Source of the DNA: Rhodocyclales bacterium | Lineage (GTDB): Bacteria; Pseudomonadota; Gammaproteobacteria; Burkholderiales; Rhodocyclaceae | Direction: 5' to 3' | Length of the DNA: 64,000 bases | Assembly (NCBI GenBank): GCA_016235165.1 | Contig: JACRLX010000008.1 | Location: 1-64,000, forward strand | Shown here: positions 17,114 through 26,942 of the stretch, piece after piece | Position numbering within the stretch: position 1 is the stretch's first letter | How the letters are laid out: each line of letters opens with the position of its first letter | The notes under the pieces: model-generated | Told to the model about the DNA's origin: nothing | Databases searched by the model: none | What the model saw: only the letters and a program-made list of their open reading frames with translations | Made by a program: the position numbers and the translations under genes

Positions 17114-19939
17114 TCAGTTCAGGCGCGCGATCTGCGCCTTGAGCTTCTCGCGCAAGTCGCCGAACCCCTTCAGGCGCTCGCGCTCCTGGGCCACCACGGC
17201 TTCGGGTGCACGTGCCACGAAGCTCTCGGTCGCCAGCTTCTTCTCGGCCTTGGCAATCTCGCCTTCGACGCGGGCCAGTTCCTTGCCGAGGCGTTCCTTT
17301 TCCGCCGCGGCATCGATCTCGATTTTCAGCATCAGGCGGAAGTCGCCGATGATCTGCACCGGGGCGTCGGAGTCCGGCAGGCTTTCCGCCACCGTGACCT
17401 CGGAAAGTTTGGCCAGCGCGGCGAGATAGGGCGCATAGGCGGTCAGGATCGCCGTGTTGCCGGCGCCGACTAATGGCACGCGCTGCGCGGGCGAAATGTT
17501 CATTTCACCGCGCAGGCTGCGGCAGGCATTGATCATTTCCTTGAGTTGGGCCACCCAGGCTTCGGCGGCTTCGTCGCAGCGCGACAGGTCGGCCCTGGGG
17601 TAGGTTTGCAGCATCAGCGACTTGTTTCCGTCATCGGCCTCCGCGCGGCCGGCGATCGGCGCCACGGTTTGCCAGAGCTCCTCGGTGATGAAGGGGATCA
17701 GCGGATGCGCCAGGCGCAGCACGGTTTCCAGCACGCGCACCAGGGTGCGGCGGGTGGCGCGCTGCTGCGCCTCGCTGCCGTTTTGAACCTGCACCTTGGC
17801 CAGTTCGAGGTACCAGTCGCAATACTCGTCCCAGACGAACTCGTAGATCGCGCGTGCCAGCAGGTCGAAGCGGTACTCGGCAAAGTGCTGCTCCACTTCG
17901 GCTTCGACGCGCTGCAGGCGGCTGACGATCCAGCGGTCGGCCGGGGAGAAATCCAGGTAGCTGCCGGTGCAGGCATCCGACCCGTGGGGCACCAGGCCAC
18001 AGTCCTTGCCCTCGCAGTTCATCAGCACGAAGCGCGTGGCGTTCCACAGCTTGTTGCAGAAGTTGCGGTAGCCCTCGCAGCGCTGCATGTCGAACTTGAT
18101 GTCGCGCCCCGGCGAGGCCAGCGATAGAAAGGTGAAGCGCAGTGCGTCGGTGCCGAAGCCGGCAATCCCGTTCGGGTACTCCCGGCGCGTGCGCTTCTCG
18201 ATCTTGGCAGCGTCCTTCGGGTTCATCAGCCCGGTGGTGCGCTTGGCCACCAGGTCGTCGAGCGCAATGCCGTCGATCAGGTCGATCGGGTCGAGCACGT
18301 TGCCCTTGGACTTGCTCATCTTCTGGCCTTCGGCATCGCGGATCAGGCCATGCACATACACATCCTTGAACGGAATTTTGCCGGTGATGTGCTTCGTCAT
18401 CATCACCATGCGCGCGACCCAGAAGAAGATGATGTCGAAGCCGGTGACCAGCACCGTCGAGGGCAGGTAGAGGTCGAGCGCAGGGTTCGACTTGGCCGGC
18501 CACTCAGGGGTCCAGTCGAGCGTCGAGAAGGGCCACAGCGCCGAGGAATACCAGGTGTCGAGCACGTCGGGGTCGCGTTCCAGGCCGCCGGTATAGCCGT
18601 CCTTCTTCGCCAGCGCGTAGGCCTCGGCTTCGTCGTGCGCCACCCAGCAGCGGCCGTCGTCCGAATACCAGGCGGGGATCTGGTGGCCCCACCAGAGCTG
18701 GCGCGAGATGCACCAGTCCTGGATGTTGTTGAGCCACTGGTTGTAGGTATTGACCCAGTTCTCGGGAACGAACTTGATCTCGCCGGAGGCCACGCATTCC
18801 AGTGCCTTGCCGGCGATGCTCTTGCCATCATGCCCCGGCTTGCTCATGGCGACGAACCACTGGTCGGTGAGCATCGGCTCGATCACCACGCCGGTGCGGT
18901 CGCCGCGCGGCACCATCAGCTTGTGCGCCTTGGTCGACACCAGCAGGCCCTGCGCCTCGAGGTCGGCGACGATGGCCTTGCGCGCCTCGTAGCGGTCCAT
19001 GCCGCGATACTGATCCGGGCCGTGTTCGTTGATGCGCGCATCCAGCGTCAGGATGGAGATCGGCGCCAGGCCGTGGCGGTGGCCGACCTGCCAGTCGTTG
19101 AAGTCGTGGGCCGGCGTGATCTTGACGCAACCGGTACCGAACTCGCGGTCGACGTAGGCATCGGCGATGATCGGGATGGTTCTGCCGGTCAACGGCAAAT
19201 GGACCTGCTTGCCGACCAGTCCGGCGTAGCGTTCGTCCTCCGGATTCACCGCCACGGCGACGTCGCCGAGCAGGGTTTCGGGGCGCGTCGTGGCCACCAC
19301 GAGCGCGCCTTCGCCGTCGGCGAAGGGATAACGGATCTCCCACATCGAGCCGTCTTCCTCCTCGCTGACGACCTCGAGGTCGGATACGGCGGTGAGCAGC
19401 TTCGGGTCCCAATTCACCAGGCGCTTGCCGCGATAGATCAGGCCTTCGTTGTAAAGGCGGACGAAGGTCTCGGTGACGATCTTCGACAACCCGGCATCCA
19501 TGGTGAAGCGCTCGCGGCTCCAGTCCGGGCTGGTGCCCAGGCGACGCATCTGGCGCGTGATGGTGTTGCCGGAATACTCCTTCCACTCCCAGACCTTTTC
19601 GAGGAACTTCTCGCGGCCCAGCCCGTGGCGCGAGATGCCCTGGGCATCGAGTTGGCGTTCGACCACGATCTGCGTGGCGATGCCGGCGTGGTCGGTGCCC
19701 GGCTGCCACAGCGTGTTGTCGCCACGCATGCGGTGGTAGCGGGTCAGCGCATCCATGATCGCCTGGTTGAAGCCATGCCCCATGTGCAGCGTGCCGGTGA
19801 CGTTGGGCGGCGGCAGCAGGATGCAGAAGTTGTCCTTCTTGCTGGTATCGAGGCCGGCGGCGAAATGGCCGGACGATTCCCAGATCGGATACCAGCGCCG
19901 CTCGATTTCGGCGGGTTCGAAGCTTTTGGCGAGTTCCAT
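17114..19939 (-). CDS. valS: Valyl-tRNA synthetase
   Basis: A 941-residue class I aminoacyl-tRNA synthetase charging tRNA-Val. The HIGH signature appears as [17 protein letters not shown] near residue 45, the editing domain follows ([15 protein letters not shown]), and KMSKS lies in [14 protein letters not shown]. The anticodon-binding domain and the C-terminal coiled coil ([19 protein letters not shown]) are complete. The start MELAKSF was chosen because upstream codons are not family-like. Gene length is normal. Confidence 0.98.
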   Translation of the reverse strand: MELAKSFEPAEIERRWYPIWESSGHFAAGLDTSKKDNFCILLPPPNVTGTLHMGHGFNQAIMDALTRYHRMRGDNTLWQPGTDHAGIATQIVVERQLDAQGISRHGLGREKFLEKVWEWKEYSGNTITRQMRRLGTSPDWSRERFTMDAGLSKIVTETFVRLYNEGLIYRGKRLVNWDPKLLTAVSDLEVVSEEEDGSMWEIRYPFADGEGALVVATTRPETLLGDVAVAVNPEDERYAGLVGKQVHLPLTGRTIPIIADAYVDREFGTGCVKITPAHDFNDWQVGHRHGLAPISILTLDARINEHGPDQYRGMDRYEARKAIVADLEAQGLLVSTKAHKLMVPRGDRTGVVIEPMLTDQWFVAMSKPGHDGKSIAGKALECVASGEIKFVPENWVNTYNQWLNNIQDWCISRQLWWGHQIPAWYSDDGRCWVAHDEAEAYALAKKDGYTGGLERDPDVLDTWYSSALWPFSTLDWTPEWPAKSNPALDLYLPSTVLVTGFDIIFFWVARMVMMTKHITGKIPFKDVYVHGLIRDAEGQKMSKSKGNVLDPIDLIDGIALDDLVAKRTTGLMNPKDAAKIEKRTRREYPNGIAGFGTDALRFTFLSLASPGRDIKFDMQRCEGYRNFCNKLWNATRFVLMNCEGKDCGLVPHGSDACTGSYLDFSPADRWIVSRLQRVEAEVEQHFAEYRFDLLARAIYEFVWDEYCDWYLELAKVQVQNGSEAQQRATRRTLVRVLETVLRLAHPLIPFITEELWQTVAPIAGRAEADDGNKSLMLQTYPRADLSRCDEAAEAWVAQLKEMINACRSLRGEMNISPAQRVPLVGAGNTAILTAYAPYLAALAKLSEVTVAESLPDSDAPVQIIGDFRLMLKIEIDAAAEKERLGKELARVEGEIAKAEKKLATESFVARAPEAVVAQERERLKGFGDLREKLKAQIARLN
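17448..17473 (-). repeat. Dispersed 26-bp repeat, copy 5 (in valS)
   Basis: Reverse strand reads TTAGTCGGCGCCGG, CAAC, ACGGCGAT, with two mismatches at the first bases. It encodes VGAGNTAI in the C-terminal region of ValS. Confidence 0.7.
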
Positions 19940-20120
19940 AGCGGGTGCGGGGTTCAAGTCGAGAATCGGGGCGACGGCGCGCGGTGCTGCCGGCCGGGCG
20001 CGAAGCGGCGATTTTAGCGGAAGCCACGGGCGCATCCCGCGCCAATCTGCGCCGGCGAGGGCTTTCGGCTATCATTGCCGCCTCTCAAGAAAAGGCCCCC
20101 AGGGGCTTTTTGCCCGATCC

Positions 20121-21488
20121 ATGATCCGCAAGCTGTTGCGCCGCGTGTTCCGCCGCGGTGATTCCCCGACTTCCGCCGAACCCGCCGTGATCCCCGTGGC
20201 ACGCCACGGCGTGCGCCATCAACAGGTGTCGATCGGCGCCCGACGCACCTGCGAAACCCTGCAGCAGGCCGGCTACAAGGCCTATGTCGTCGGCGGCGCG
20301 GTGCGCGACCTGATCGCCGGCATCGTGCCCAAGGACTACGACATCGCCACCGATGCGACGCCGGAGCAGGTGCGCGGCCTGTTCCGCCGCGCCCGCATTA
20401 TCGGCCGCCGCTTCCAGATCGTGCACGTGATGCAGGGCGGCGAGACGCTGGAGGTGTCGACCTTCCGCGCCGCGCACGACGCCCATACGGTGAAGGACGA
20501 GCACGGCCGGGTGCTGCGCGACAACGTCTTCGGCAGCATCGCCGAAGATGCCGCGCGGCGCGACTTCACGGTCAATGCGCTGTACTACGACCCGGCCACG
20601 GAAACCGTGATCGACTACCACCACGGCGTCGCCGACCTGCAGCAGAAGACCTTGCGCATGATCGGCGAGCCTCGCCTGCGCTATCGCGAGGACCCGGTGC
20701 GCATGCTGCGCGCCGTGCGCCTGTCGGCCAAGTTGCACCTGACGCTGGACCCGGCGCTGCGCGCGCCGATCCGTGAAATGGCCGAGCTGATGGAGAACGT
20801 CCCGGCGGCCCGCTTGTTCGACGAGATGCTGAAGCTGCTGTTCTCGGGTCATGCCGTCGAGTGCGTCAAGCGCCTGCGCGACGAAGGCCTGCACCACGGC
20901 CTGCTGCCCCTGCTCGACGTGATCCTCGAACAGCCGCTGGGCGAGAAGTTCGTCATGCTGGCCCTGAGCCATACCGATGCCCGCGTCAATGCCGGCAAGT
21001 CGCTGTCGCCGGGTTACCTGTTCGCCACCCTGCTCTGGCACGAAGTCCTGGCGGCCTGGGAAGCGCGCAAGGCGAAGGGCGAGGTGCCGATCCCCGCGCT
21101 CTACGACGCGATGGACGAGGTGCTCGCCGTGCAGGGCGAAAAGCTCGCCATCACCCGCCGCATCGTCGGCGACATCAAGGACATCTGGGCTCTGCAGCCG
21201 CGCTTCGAAAAGCGCGCCGGCAAGTCGCCCTATCGGCTCATCGAGCTGCCGCGCTTTCGCGCCGGATTCGACTTCCTCGTCCTGCGTGCCGAGAGCGGTG
21301 AGATCCCGCTGGAAATCGCCGACTGGTGGCACGCGTTCCAGAATGCCGACCCTGCCGAACGCGAGGCCCTGCTGATTCCCGATTCCGCGCCGAAGAAGAG
21401 GCGTCGCCGCAGCCGGGGCGGCAGGAAGGACGATGCCGCTGGCGCCGCGCCGGCCGAGGCGGATGCGCGGGCCGGAGAGTTCGATTGA
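20121..21488 (+). CDS. pcnB: Poly(A) polymerase I
   Basis: A 455-residue nucleotidyltransferase-superfamily protein adding 3' poly(A) tails to RNA. The catalytic core shows YVVGGAVRDLIAGIVPKDYDIATDATPEQV (G-G..R..D-x-D) and RRDFTVNALYYDP, followed by GEPRLRYREDPVRMLRA. The C-terminus is Arg/Lys-rich (PKKRRRRSRGGRK), as in bacterial PAP I rather than CCA-adding enzyme. The folK start overlaps the pcnB stop, a common order in betaproteobacteria. Confidence 0.95.
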   Translation: MIRKLLRRVFRRGDSPTSAEPAVIPVARHGVRHQQVSIGARRTCETLQQAGYKAYVVGGAVRDLIAGIVPKDYDIATDATPEQVRGLFRRARIIGRRFQIVHVMQGGETLEVSTFRAAHDAHTVKDEHGRVLRDNVFGSIAEDAARRDFTVNALYYDPATETVIDYHHGVADLQQKTLRMIGEPRLRYREDPVRMLRAVRLSAKLHLTLDPALRAPIREMAELMENVPAARLFDEMLKLLFSGHAVECVKRLRDEGLHHGLLPLLDVILEQPLGEKFVMLALSHTDARVNAGKSLSPGYLFATLLWHEVLAAWEARKAKGEVPIPALYDAMDEVLAVQGEKLAITRRIVGDIKDIWALQPRFEKRAGKSPYRLIELPRFRAGFDFLVLRAESGEIPLEIADWWHAFQNADPAEREALLIPDSAPKKRRRRSRGGRKDDAAGAAPAEADARAGEFD

Positions 21489-21982
21489 GTTCGCGCTGCT
21501 TCGTGGCCCTGGGCGCCAACCTCGGCGATCCGGTGGCCACCGTGAGCGCGGCAATCAGGGCCCTGCGCGACCTGCCGGACGCCGAATTCGTCGCCGCCTC
21601 CTCGCTGTACCGGACCGCGCCGGTCGGTTTGAAGCATCAACCGGACTTCATCAATGCCGTGGTCGAGCTGAACGCCGTGGTACCAGCGCCGACTCTGCTC
21701 GATATGCTGTTCGCCATCGAGGCGCGCTTCGGCCGCCGGCGCAGCATCCGCAATGCACCGCGCACGCTGGACCTCGACCTCCTGCTCTACGGCGAGGAGG
21801 CCCGCGCCGACCCCGCGCTGAGCTTGCCGCATCCGCGCCTGCATGAGCGGGCCTTCGTTCTCGCGCCGCTGGCCGAGATCGCGCCTCGCCTGCACATCCC
21901 CGGACGCGGTCCGGTGAGCGCGCTGCTGGCGGCCTGCGCCGGCCAGCAGATCGAGAAGCTGGTGGCACAGACCACAGGCTGA
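21485..21982 (+). CDS. folK: 2-Amino-4-hydroxy-6-hydroxymethyldihydropteridine diphosphokinase
   Basis: A 165-residue HPPK that pyrophosphorylates hydroxymethyldihydropterin in folate synthesis. CFVALGANLGDP, LYRTAPVG and the catalytic RTLDLDLLLYG are visible. The only reasonable start is TTG 21485, overlapping the pcnB TGA, since CFVALG must lie close to the N-terminus. Copy 6 of the dispersed repeat sits inside and encodes NAVVPAPTLLD where the family has a variable loop. Confidence 0.93.
   Translation: MSSRCFVALGANLGDPVATVSAAIRALRDLPDAEFVAASSLYRTAPVGLKHQPDFINAVVELNAVVPAPTLLDMLFAIEARFGRRRSIRNAPRTLDLDLLLYGEEARADPALSLPHPRLHERAFVLAPLAEIAPRLHIPGRGPVSALLAACAGQQIEKLVAQTTG
21673..21696 (-). repeat. 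Dispersed 26-bp repeat, copy 6 (in folK)
   Basis: Reverse strand reads AGAGTCGGCGCTGG, TACC, ACGGCG. Core 12-mer exact. Confidence 0.8.
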
Positions 21983-21987
21983 GGCCG

Positions 21988-22353
21988 GTGACGCCCGCGC
22001 TGCTCGAAATCCCGGTGGTGCTGAAGACCGTGCTGCTGCTTACGGCCTCGAACGTCTTCATGACCTTCGCCTGGTACGCCCACCTGAAGCACCTCAACGA
22101 CCGGCCCTGGTGGATTGCGGCGCTGGCGTCCTGGGGCATTGCGCTGTTCGAGTACCTGCTGCAGGTGCCGGCCAACCGCATCGGACACCACGAGCTGTCG
22201 CTGGCCCAGCTCAAGATCCTGCAGGAGGCGATCACGCTGACGGTGTTCGTGCCCTTCGTCGTGTTCTACATGCAGCAGCCGCTGAAGCTGGATTACCTGT
22301 GGGCCGGTTTGTGTATCCTTGGCGCCGTTTACTTCATATTTCGAAGTCCATGA
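21988..22353 (+). CDS. DUF486/DMT-type small membrane protein
   Basis: 121 residues with four hydrophobic segments and the family motifs FAWYAHLKHL, LFEYLLQVPANRIGH, LKILQEAITL and FYMQQPL. DUF486 proteins resemble half-size drug/metabolite transporters; their substrate is unknown. Start GTG 21988, 6 bases after folK, implies co-transcription. Confidence 0.88.
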   Translation: MTPALLEIPVVLKTVLLLTASNVFMTFAWYAHLKHLNDRPWWIAALASWGIALFEYLLQVPANRIGHHELSLAQLKILQEAITLTVFVPFVVFYMQQPLKLDYLWAGLCILGAVYFIFRSP

Positions 22354-22368
22354 CGACACATCCCCCGG

Positions 22369-22465
22369 CCCCTTCTCCCGGAGAAGGGGTGACAACGGTT
22401 CAGCCGCTGTGCGGCTTCCATATTCTTGACTCGGCGCCTCCTTGGGGCGGCCCTGCGGAGGCGCC
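22369..22465 (+). promoter_or_regulatory. Structured panB leader with three consecutive hairpins, the last masking the ribosome site
   Basis: Hairpin 1: CCCCTTCTC (22369-22377) with GAGAAGGGG (22381-22389). Hairpin 2: AGCCGC with GCGGCT around 22401-22416. Hairpin 3: GGCGCCTCC (22433-22441) with GGAGGCGCC (22457-22465), ending directly at the panB ATG. The Shine-Dalgarno GGAGG (22457-22461) is wholly inside the last 9-bp perfect stem, so translation could be controlled by opening it. Hairpin 1 resembles a common genomic GC hairpin and may be incidental. Confidence 0.6.
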
Positions 22466-23281
22466 ATGACCTACCTCGCATCGAACAAGCCCATTACCCT
22501 GCTTGAACTCGCGCGCATGAAGCGCGAGGGCGAGAAGATCGCCATGCTCACCTGCTACGACGCCAGCTTTGCGTCGCTGGAAGACCGCTGTGGCGTCGAT
22601 GTGATGCTGGTCGGCGACTCGCTGGGCAACGTGATCCAGGGCAAGACCTCGACCCTGCCGGTGACCATGGAGCACATGGTCTATCACACCGCCTGCGTCG
22701 CCGCGCTGCCGAGCCGGCCGATGCTGGTCGCCGACCTGCCCTTCGGCGCCTACCACGAGTCGAAGGAGCAGGCGATCCGCAACGCCGGCAAGCTGCTCGC
22801 CGTCGGCGCCGAGATGGTCAAGCTGGAAGGCGGCGAGGTGATGGCCGAGACGGTGCATTTCATGGTCGAGCGCGGCGTGCCGGTGTGCGCACACATCGGC
22901 CTCACGCCGCAATCGGTGCATGCCCTGGGGGGCTATCGGGTGCAGGGACGCGACGAGGAAGGTGCCCGGCGCATGATGCGCGATGCGACGGCGCTGGAGC
23001 AGGCCGGCGCGGCGCTGATGGTGCTGGAAATGGTGCCGGCGGGGCTGGCCGGCGAGATCACCCGGGCGCTCAAGGTTTGCGCCACCATCGGCATCGGCGC
23101 CGGCAAGGATTGCGATGGCCAGGTGCTGGTGCTGCACGACATGCTCGGCGTCTATCCCGGCAGGAAGGGGCGCTTCGTCAAGGATTTCATGGCCGAAGCC
23201 AAGAGCATCGACGGTGCCGTCACCGCCTACGTCAAGGCCGTCAAGGACGGTTCCTTTCCCGGCCCGGAGCACTGCTACTGA
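22466..23281 (+). CDS. panB: 3-Methyl-2-oxobutanoate hydroxymethyltransferase
   Basis: A 271-residue ketopantoate synthase, first committed enzyme of pantothenate synthesis. [23 protein letters not shown] (metal-binding Asp), VKLEGG, HIGLTPQ and VLHDMLG are present. panC follows with a 1-base overlap (TGATG). The ribosome site is within the leader hairpin described above. Confidence 0.97.
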   Translation: MTYLASNKPITLLELARMKREGEKIAMLTCYDASFASLEDRCGVDVMLVGDSLGNVIQGKTSTLPVTMEHMVYHTACVAALPSRPMLVADLPFGAYHESKEQAIRNAGKLLAVGAEMVKLEGGEVMAETVHFMVERGVPVCAHIGLTPQSVHALGGYRVQGRDEEGARRMMRDATALEQAGAALMVLEMVPAGLAGEITRALKVCATIGIGAGKDCDGQVLVLHDMLGVYPGRKGRFVKDFMAEAKSIDGAVTAYVKAVKDGSFPGPEHCY

Positions 23282-24108
23282 TGCAGATTCATCAAACCAT
23301 CGCCGCCCTGCGCGTGGCACGGGCCAAGGCCGGGCGCGTGGCGCTGGTGCCGACCATGGGCAACCTGCACGAGGGCCATATCGCGCTGATGACCCAGGCG
23401 CGTGCCCACGCCGACCAGGTCATCGCCACCATTTTCGTCAATCGCCTGCAGTTCCATCCCGGCGAGGATTTCGAGAAGTACCCGCGCACCTTCGCGGACG
23501 ATTGTGCCAAGCTTGAGGCTGCTGGCGTCGAACACCTGTTCGCGCCGGACGAAGCCGAAATGTATCCCCAGCCGCAGGGCTATCACGTCGAACCCCCGCC
23601 CGACCAGGCCGGTGTGCTCGACGGCGAGTTCCGCCCCGGACATTTTCGCGGTGTCGCCACCGTGGTCATGAAGCTGTTCCAGATCGCCCAGGCCGACGTC
23701 GCCCTGTTCGGCAAGAAGGATTACCAGCAACTGATGGTGATTCGCAACATGGTGCGCGAATTCAACCTGCCGCTCGAAATCGTTCCCGGCGAAACCGTGC
23801 GCGCCGCCGATGGGCTGGCCCTGTCCTCGCGCAACGGCTACCTGTCGGTCGACGAAAGGGCCGAGGCGCCGCGGCTGTACCGGGTGCTCACGGAACTGGC
23901 CGCCGCAGTCCGCCAGGGCGCCCGGAATTACGCCGAGCTCGAAGCCAGGGCCATGAATACATTGAGCTCGAAAGGGTGGGCGCCGGATTATGTTGCCTTG
24001 CGCAAAATGCATGATCTACAATCGCCGTCCGCTCACGATTCCGGCTTGGTGGTGTTGGCGGCGGCGCGTCTTGGCAGCACCCGCCTCATCGACAATCTGG
24101 AGGTGTAG
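23281..24108 (+). CDS. panC: Pantoate-beta-alanine ligase
   Basis: A 275-residue pantothenate synthetase. [15 protein letters not shown] carries the HIGH-type nucleotide-binding motif, [19 protein letters not shown] and [15 protein letters not shown] line the pantoate site, [10 protein letters not shown] and [11 protein letters not shown] contain the KMSKS-like loop. Complete length. It needs beta-alanine, whose usual source PanD is represented here only by a fragment 16 bases downstream. Confidence 0.97.
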   Translation: MQIHQTIAALRVARAKAGRVALVPTMGNLHEGHIALMTQARAHADQVIATIFVNRLQFHPGEDFEKYPRTFADDCAKLEAAGVEHLFAPDEAEMYPQPQGYHVEPPPDQAGVLDGEFRPGHFRGVATVVMKLFQIAQADVALFGKKDYQQLMVIRNMVREFNLPLEIVPGETVRAADGLALSSRNGYLSVDERAEAPRLYRVLTELAAAVRQGARNYAELEARAMNTLSSKGWAPDYVALRKMHDLQSPSAHDSGLVVLAAARLGSTRLIDNLEV

Positions 24109-24124
24109 GCAGCCGCGTGCACTC

Positions 24125-24280
24125 ATGCTGGCGGTGGCCGCCGGCGACCTGCCGATCATCGCCACCTACGCCATGATGAACGAGATCGTGCTACAGAATT
24201 TCGAGCCCGACGTGGTTTACCTCGACGTGCGCAATCGCATTACCCACCGGCGCAACGAAATTCCGGCCCAGGCCGCCTGA
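24125..24280 (+). pseudogene. panD: Aspartate 1-decarboxylase, C-terminal fragment only
   Basis: 51 codons whose sequence, GDLPIIATYAMMNEIVLQNF and then EPDVVYLDVRNRI, matches the last third of PanD, where the family reads GDLLII-TYA and V-x-VD-x-NRI, and it ends IPAQAA. The N-terminal two thirds, including the Gly-Ser autocleavage site that forms the pyruvoyl cofactor, are absent; only 16 bases separate it from panC. An in-frame extension upstream meets a stop within the panC tail region without PanD similarity. Either a deletion or a misassembly. The assignment rests on memory of the family. Confidence 0.6.
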
Positions 24281-24302
24281 ACCGGCAAGGCGCGGCGAAA
24301 GA

Positions 24303-24327
24303 CCCACCCATGCGGTGGGCTTTTTTT
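24303..24327 (+). terminator. Terminator of the pan operon
   Basis: CCCACC (24303-24308) and GGTGGG (24314-24319) with loop CATGC, then CTTTTTTT. Confidence 0.85.
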
Positions 24328-24399
24328 CGTTTCGACCGGCGTCGCGAGGTGTATTCTTGCGGCAGAAGAACGATAACGACGACCGCATGGAGGGGGAGC

Positions 24400-24771
24400 A
24401 TGGCCACCAAGATACTGATCGCCGACGATGAGCCGAACATCGTCATTTCGCTGGAATTCCTGCTCAAGCGCGAGGGCTACGAGGTGGTCGTCGCCCACGA
24501 TGGCGTGCAGGCCCTGGCGCAGGTTCGCGCCGAACGGCCGGATCTCGCGATCCTCGATGTCATGATGCCCAACCGCAACGGTTTCGAAGTCTGCCAGGAT
24601 TTGCGCCAGGACCCGGAGTTCAAGACCATGCGGATCATGATGCTGACCGCCAAGGGGCGAGACACCGAGGTATCCAAGGGGCTCGCGCTCGGCGCCGACG
24701 TGTACATGACCAAGCCCTTTGCCACGCGGGACCTGCTGGCCAAGGTCAAGGCCCTGCTCGAACGGGCCTGA
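24400..24771 (+). CDS. Single-domain response regulator receiver
   Basis: A 123-residue CheY-like receiver. The acidic pair DDE (residues 9-11), the phosphorylatable Asp in LAILDVMMPN, the Thr in MLTAKG and the Lys in MTKPF are all present. No output domain. AGGGGGAG precedes the ATG. It is followed by the kinase-exonuclease fusion 29 bases downstream and is its likely partner. Confidence 0.93.
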   Translation: MATKILIADDEPNIVISLEFLLKREGYEVVVAHDGVQALAQVRAERPDLAILDVMMPNRNGFEVCQDLRQDPEFKTMRIMMLTAKGRDTEVSKGLALGADVYMTKPFATRDLLAKVKALLERA

Positions 24772-24800
24772 GGCCCTGGCCGGCTATCCGGAGCCCTGAC

Positions 24801-26942
24801 GTGGGTACCCGAGGCAAGCTGGTCGCCGCCGTCGTCGTCGCCTGCGCCTACCTGGCGGCCGTGGTGCTGGCCCTGGCCTTCGTCGCCGGCGCCGGGCTGG
24901 AAGGCCAGGATAGGGCGGTGGTCGACGCCTTGCTCGACAGGCGTCTGGGCGCCCTGGTGATGGTGTTCTGCTTCGCCTGCGTGTTCATGTTCCTGATGCT
25001 GCGCGCGGCGCACGGCTTCCTGGTGCAGCCGCTCGCGCGCGCCGCCGAAGAAGCGGTTGCCATGGTCGAGCAGCCGGCCACGCGCCTTGGCCTGCATGGC
25101 AGCGGCGAACTCCAGGCGCTCGCCGTGGCGGTCAATCGGCTGGCCGACCAGCGACAACGGCACGATGCGGAAATCGAAACCCGTGTGCGCGCGGCGAATG
25201 CCGCCGCCGACGCCGACCGCAACCGCTTCGCCGTGCTCATGTCGGAACTCGCGCAGGGCGTGATCGTATGCAACATGGATGGCCGCGTGCTGCTGTACAA
25301 CCGCCGCGCGCGCGCGCTGTTCGCCGGATCGTCGGCGCAAGGGATGGCGGCGCTCGGCCTCGGTCGTTCCATCTACGGCCTGTTCGATCGGCACCTGATC
25401 GGCTATGCGCTTGAGCATATCGAGGCGCGCGGCGGCGGCCATCGCCACTTCGTCTCGGTCACCGAAGCCGGGCGTCTGCTGCGCGTCCTGGTGGCGCCGA
25501 TTCCCGAGGCCGGCGGCGATGCGGCCGATGCCGGCAAGCCGCGTTGTTCCGGCTACATGACCATGATCGAGGACATGACCGAAAGCTTCGACAGCGAGTC
25601 CGCGCGCGACCAGTTGCTGCAAGACCTCACGGAATCCAGCCGGGGGCCGGTTGGCAGCCTGCGCGCGGCGGCGGAAACCTTGCATGACTACGGCGACATG
25701 AGCGCCGAGGAACGTCAGCGCTTCCTTGCCGTGGTGCGCGACGAGGCGGAGCGCATCGCGCTGCGCGTCGAGGCCGCCGCGCGCAGCTTTGCCGCCGTGC
25801 TGAAGTCGCGTTGGCCGCTGGAGGAGATGCTGGGCGCGGATCTGCTCACGGCGGCGCGGCGACGCATCGCCGAACGCTGCGAGATACCGGTCAGCCTGGA
25901 GGAAGTCGACGCCGGTCTTTGGCTCAAGGTCGATGGCTTCTCCCTGTTGCAGGCCATGAGTTACTTTGCGCTGCGCTTGCATGACGAGTACGGGATTCGC
26001 GAACTGCGCCTGCGGCTCACCCGCGACGGCGAAATGGCCTGCCTCGACCTGATCTGGTCGGGCGTGTTCATGAGCACCGAGACGGTGATGAACTGGGAGC
26101 TCGACCCGATGAACCTGAGCGGCGAAACCTCGCCGCTGACGGTACGCGACATCGTCGAGCGCAACGGCGGCGAGGTCTGGTTCCAGCGCGACCATGCCGC
26201 CTATCGGGCTTACTTTCGCTTCCTGCTGCCGGCGTTCAGCGGCCAGGGCGGATCGGCCCCGCTGCTGGCCACGGTGGATAGCCGACCGGAGTTCTACGAT
26301 TTCGACCTGTTCCGCGACGAGGAAACCGACCTTGCGCTGGAGGACCGCCTGCTGGCGCAGCTGTCCTACACCGTGTTCGATACCGAGACCACCGGACTCA
26401 ATCCCTCGGAAGGCGACGAAATCATCCAGATCGGCGCCGTGCGCATCGTCAATCGCCGCCTGCTGCGCCACGAGGCCTATGAACAGTTGATCGATCCGCA
26501 ACGCAGCCTGCCGGCGGCTTCAGTGAAGATCCATGGCATCGGCGCCGACATGCTGGCCGGCCAGCCGAGCATCGGGCAGGTGTTGCCGATCTTCCGGGCT
26601 TTCGTTGCCGACACCGTGCTGGTGGCGCATAACGCGGCCTTCGACATGCGCTTCCTGGAATTGAAGGAGGCCGCCACCGGCGTGCGCTTCGACCGTCCGG
26701 TGCTGGATACCTTCCTGCTCTCGGCGGTGCTCTTTCCCAATCAGGAAACCCATCGTCTTGAGGCCATCGCCGAACGCCTGGGAGTTTCCGTGTTGGGCCG
26801 CCATACCGCCGTCGGCGACGCCATCGTCACCGCCGAAGTCTTCCTCAAGATGCTGCCGCTGCTGGCCGAGAAGGGTATCCGCAGCCTCGGCGAGGCGCGT
26901 GCCGCCAGCGAAAAGACCTTCCATGCCCGCATCAGGTATTGA
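24801..26942 (+). CDS. Degenerate sensor histidine kinase fused to a DnaQ-type 3'-5' exonuclease
   Basis: 713 residues. Two membrane segments (about 8-30 and 48-68) and a HAMP-like linker are followed by a PAS-like region (MSELAQGVIVCNMDGRVLLYNRRA), a HisKA-like region and an ATPase-like region, then from about residue 515 a complete DEDDh exonuclease: VFDTETTGL, VAHNAAFDMRFL and LGRHTAVGDAIVTAE. The H-box reads LTESSRGPVGSLRAA, so the phosphoacceptor His is missing, and no N-box asparagine is evident, so the kinase half is probably a sensor that no longer autophosphorylates. Such kinase-exonuclease and DUF294 pairs are known beside acetate/Na+ symporter genes, but no symporter is here. Start GTG 24801. 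Confidence 0.88.
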   Translation: MGTRGKLVAAVVVACAYLAAVVLALAFVAGAGLEGQDRAVVDALLDRRLGALVMVFCFACVFMFLMLRAAHGFLVQPLARAAEEAVAMVEQPATRLGLHGSGELQALAVAVNRLADQRQRHDAEIETRVRAANAAADADRNRFAVLMSELAQGVIVCNMDGRVLLYNRRARALFAGSSAQGMAALGLGRSIYGLFDRHLIGYALEHIEARGGGHRHFVSVTEAGRLLRVLVAPIPEAGGDAADAGKPRCSGYMTMIEDMTESFDSESARDQLLQDLTESSRGPVGSLRAAAETLHDYGDMSAEERQRFLAVVRDEAERIALRVEAAARSFAAVLKSRWPLEEMLGADLLTAARRRIAERCEIPVSLEEVDAGLWLKVDGFSLLQAMSYFALRLHDEYGIRELRLRLTRDGEMACLDLIWSGVFMSTETVMNWELDPMNLSGETSPLTVRDIVERNGGEVWFQRDHAAYRAYFRFLLPAFSGQGGSAPLLATVDSRPEFYDFDLFRDEETDLALEDRLLAQLSYTVFDTETTGLNPSEGDEIIQIGAVRIVNRRLLRHEAYEQLIDPQRSLPAASVKIHGIGADMLAGQPSIGQVLPIFRAFVADTVLVAHNAAFDMRFLELKEAATGVRFDRPVLDTFLLSAVLFPNQETHRLEAIAERLGVSVLGRHTAVGDAIVTAEVFLKMLPLLAEKGIRSLGEARAASEKTFHARIRY

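Noticed and set aside
18350..20017. 555-codon open frame antisense to valS
   Set aside because: Shadow of a clear housekeeping gene.
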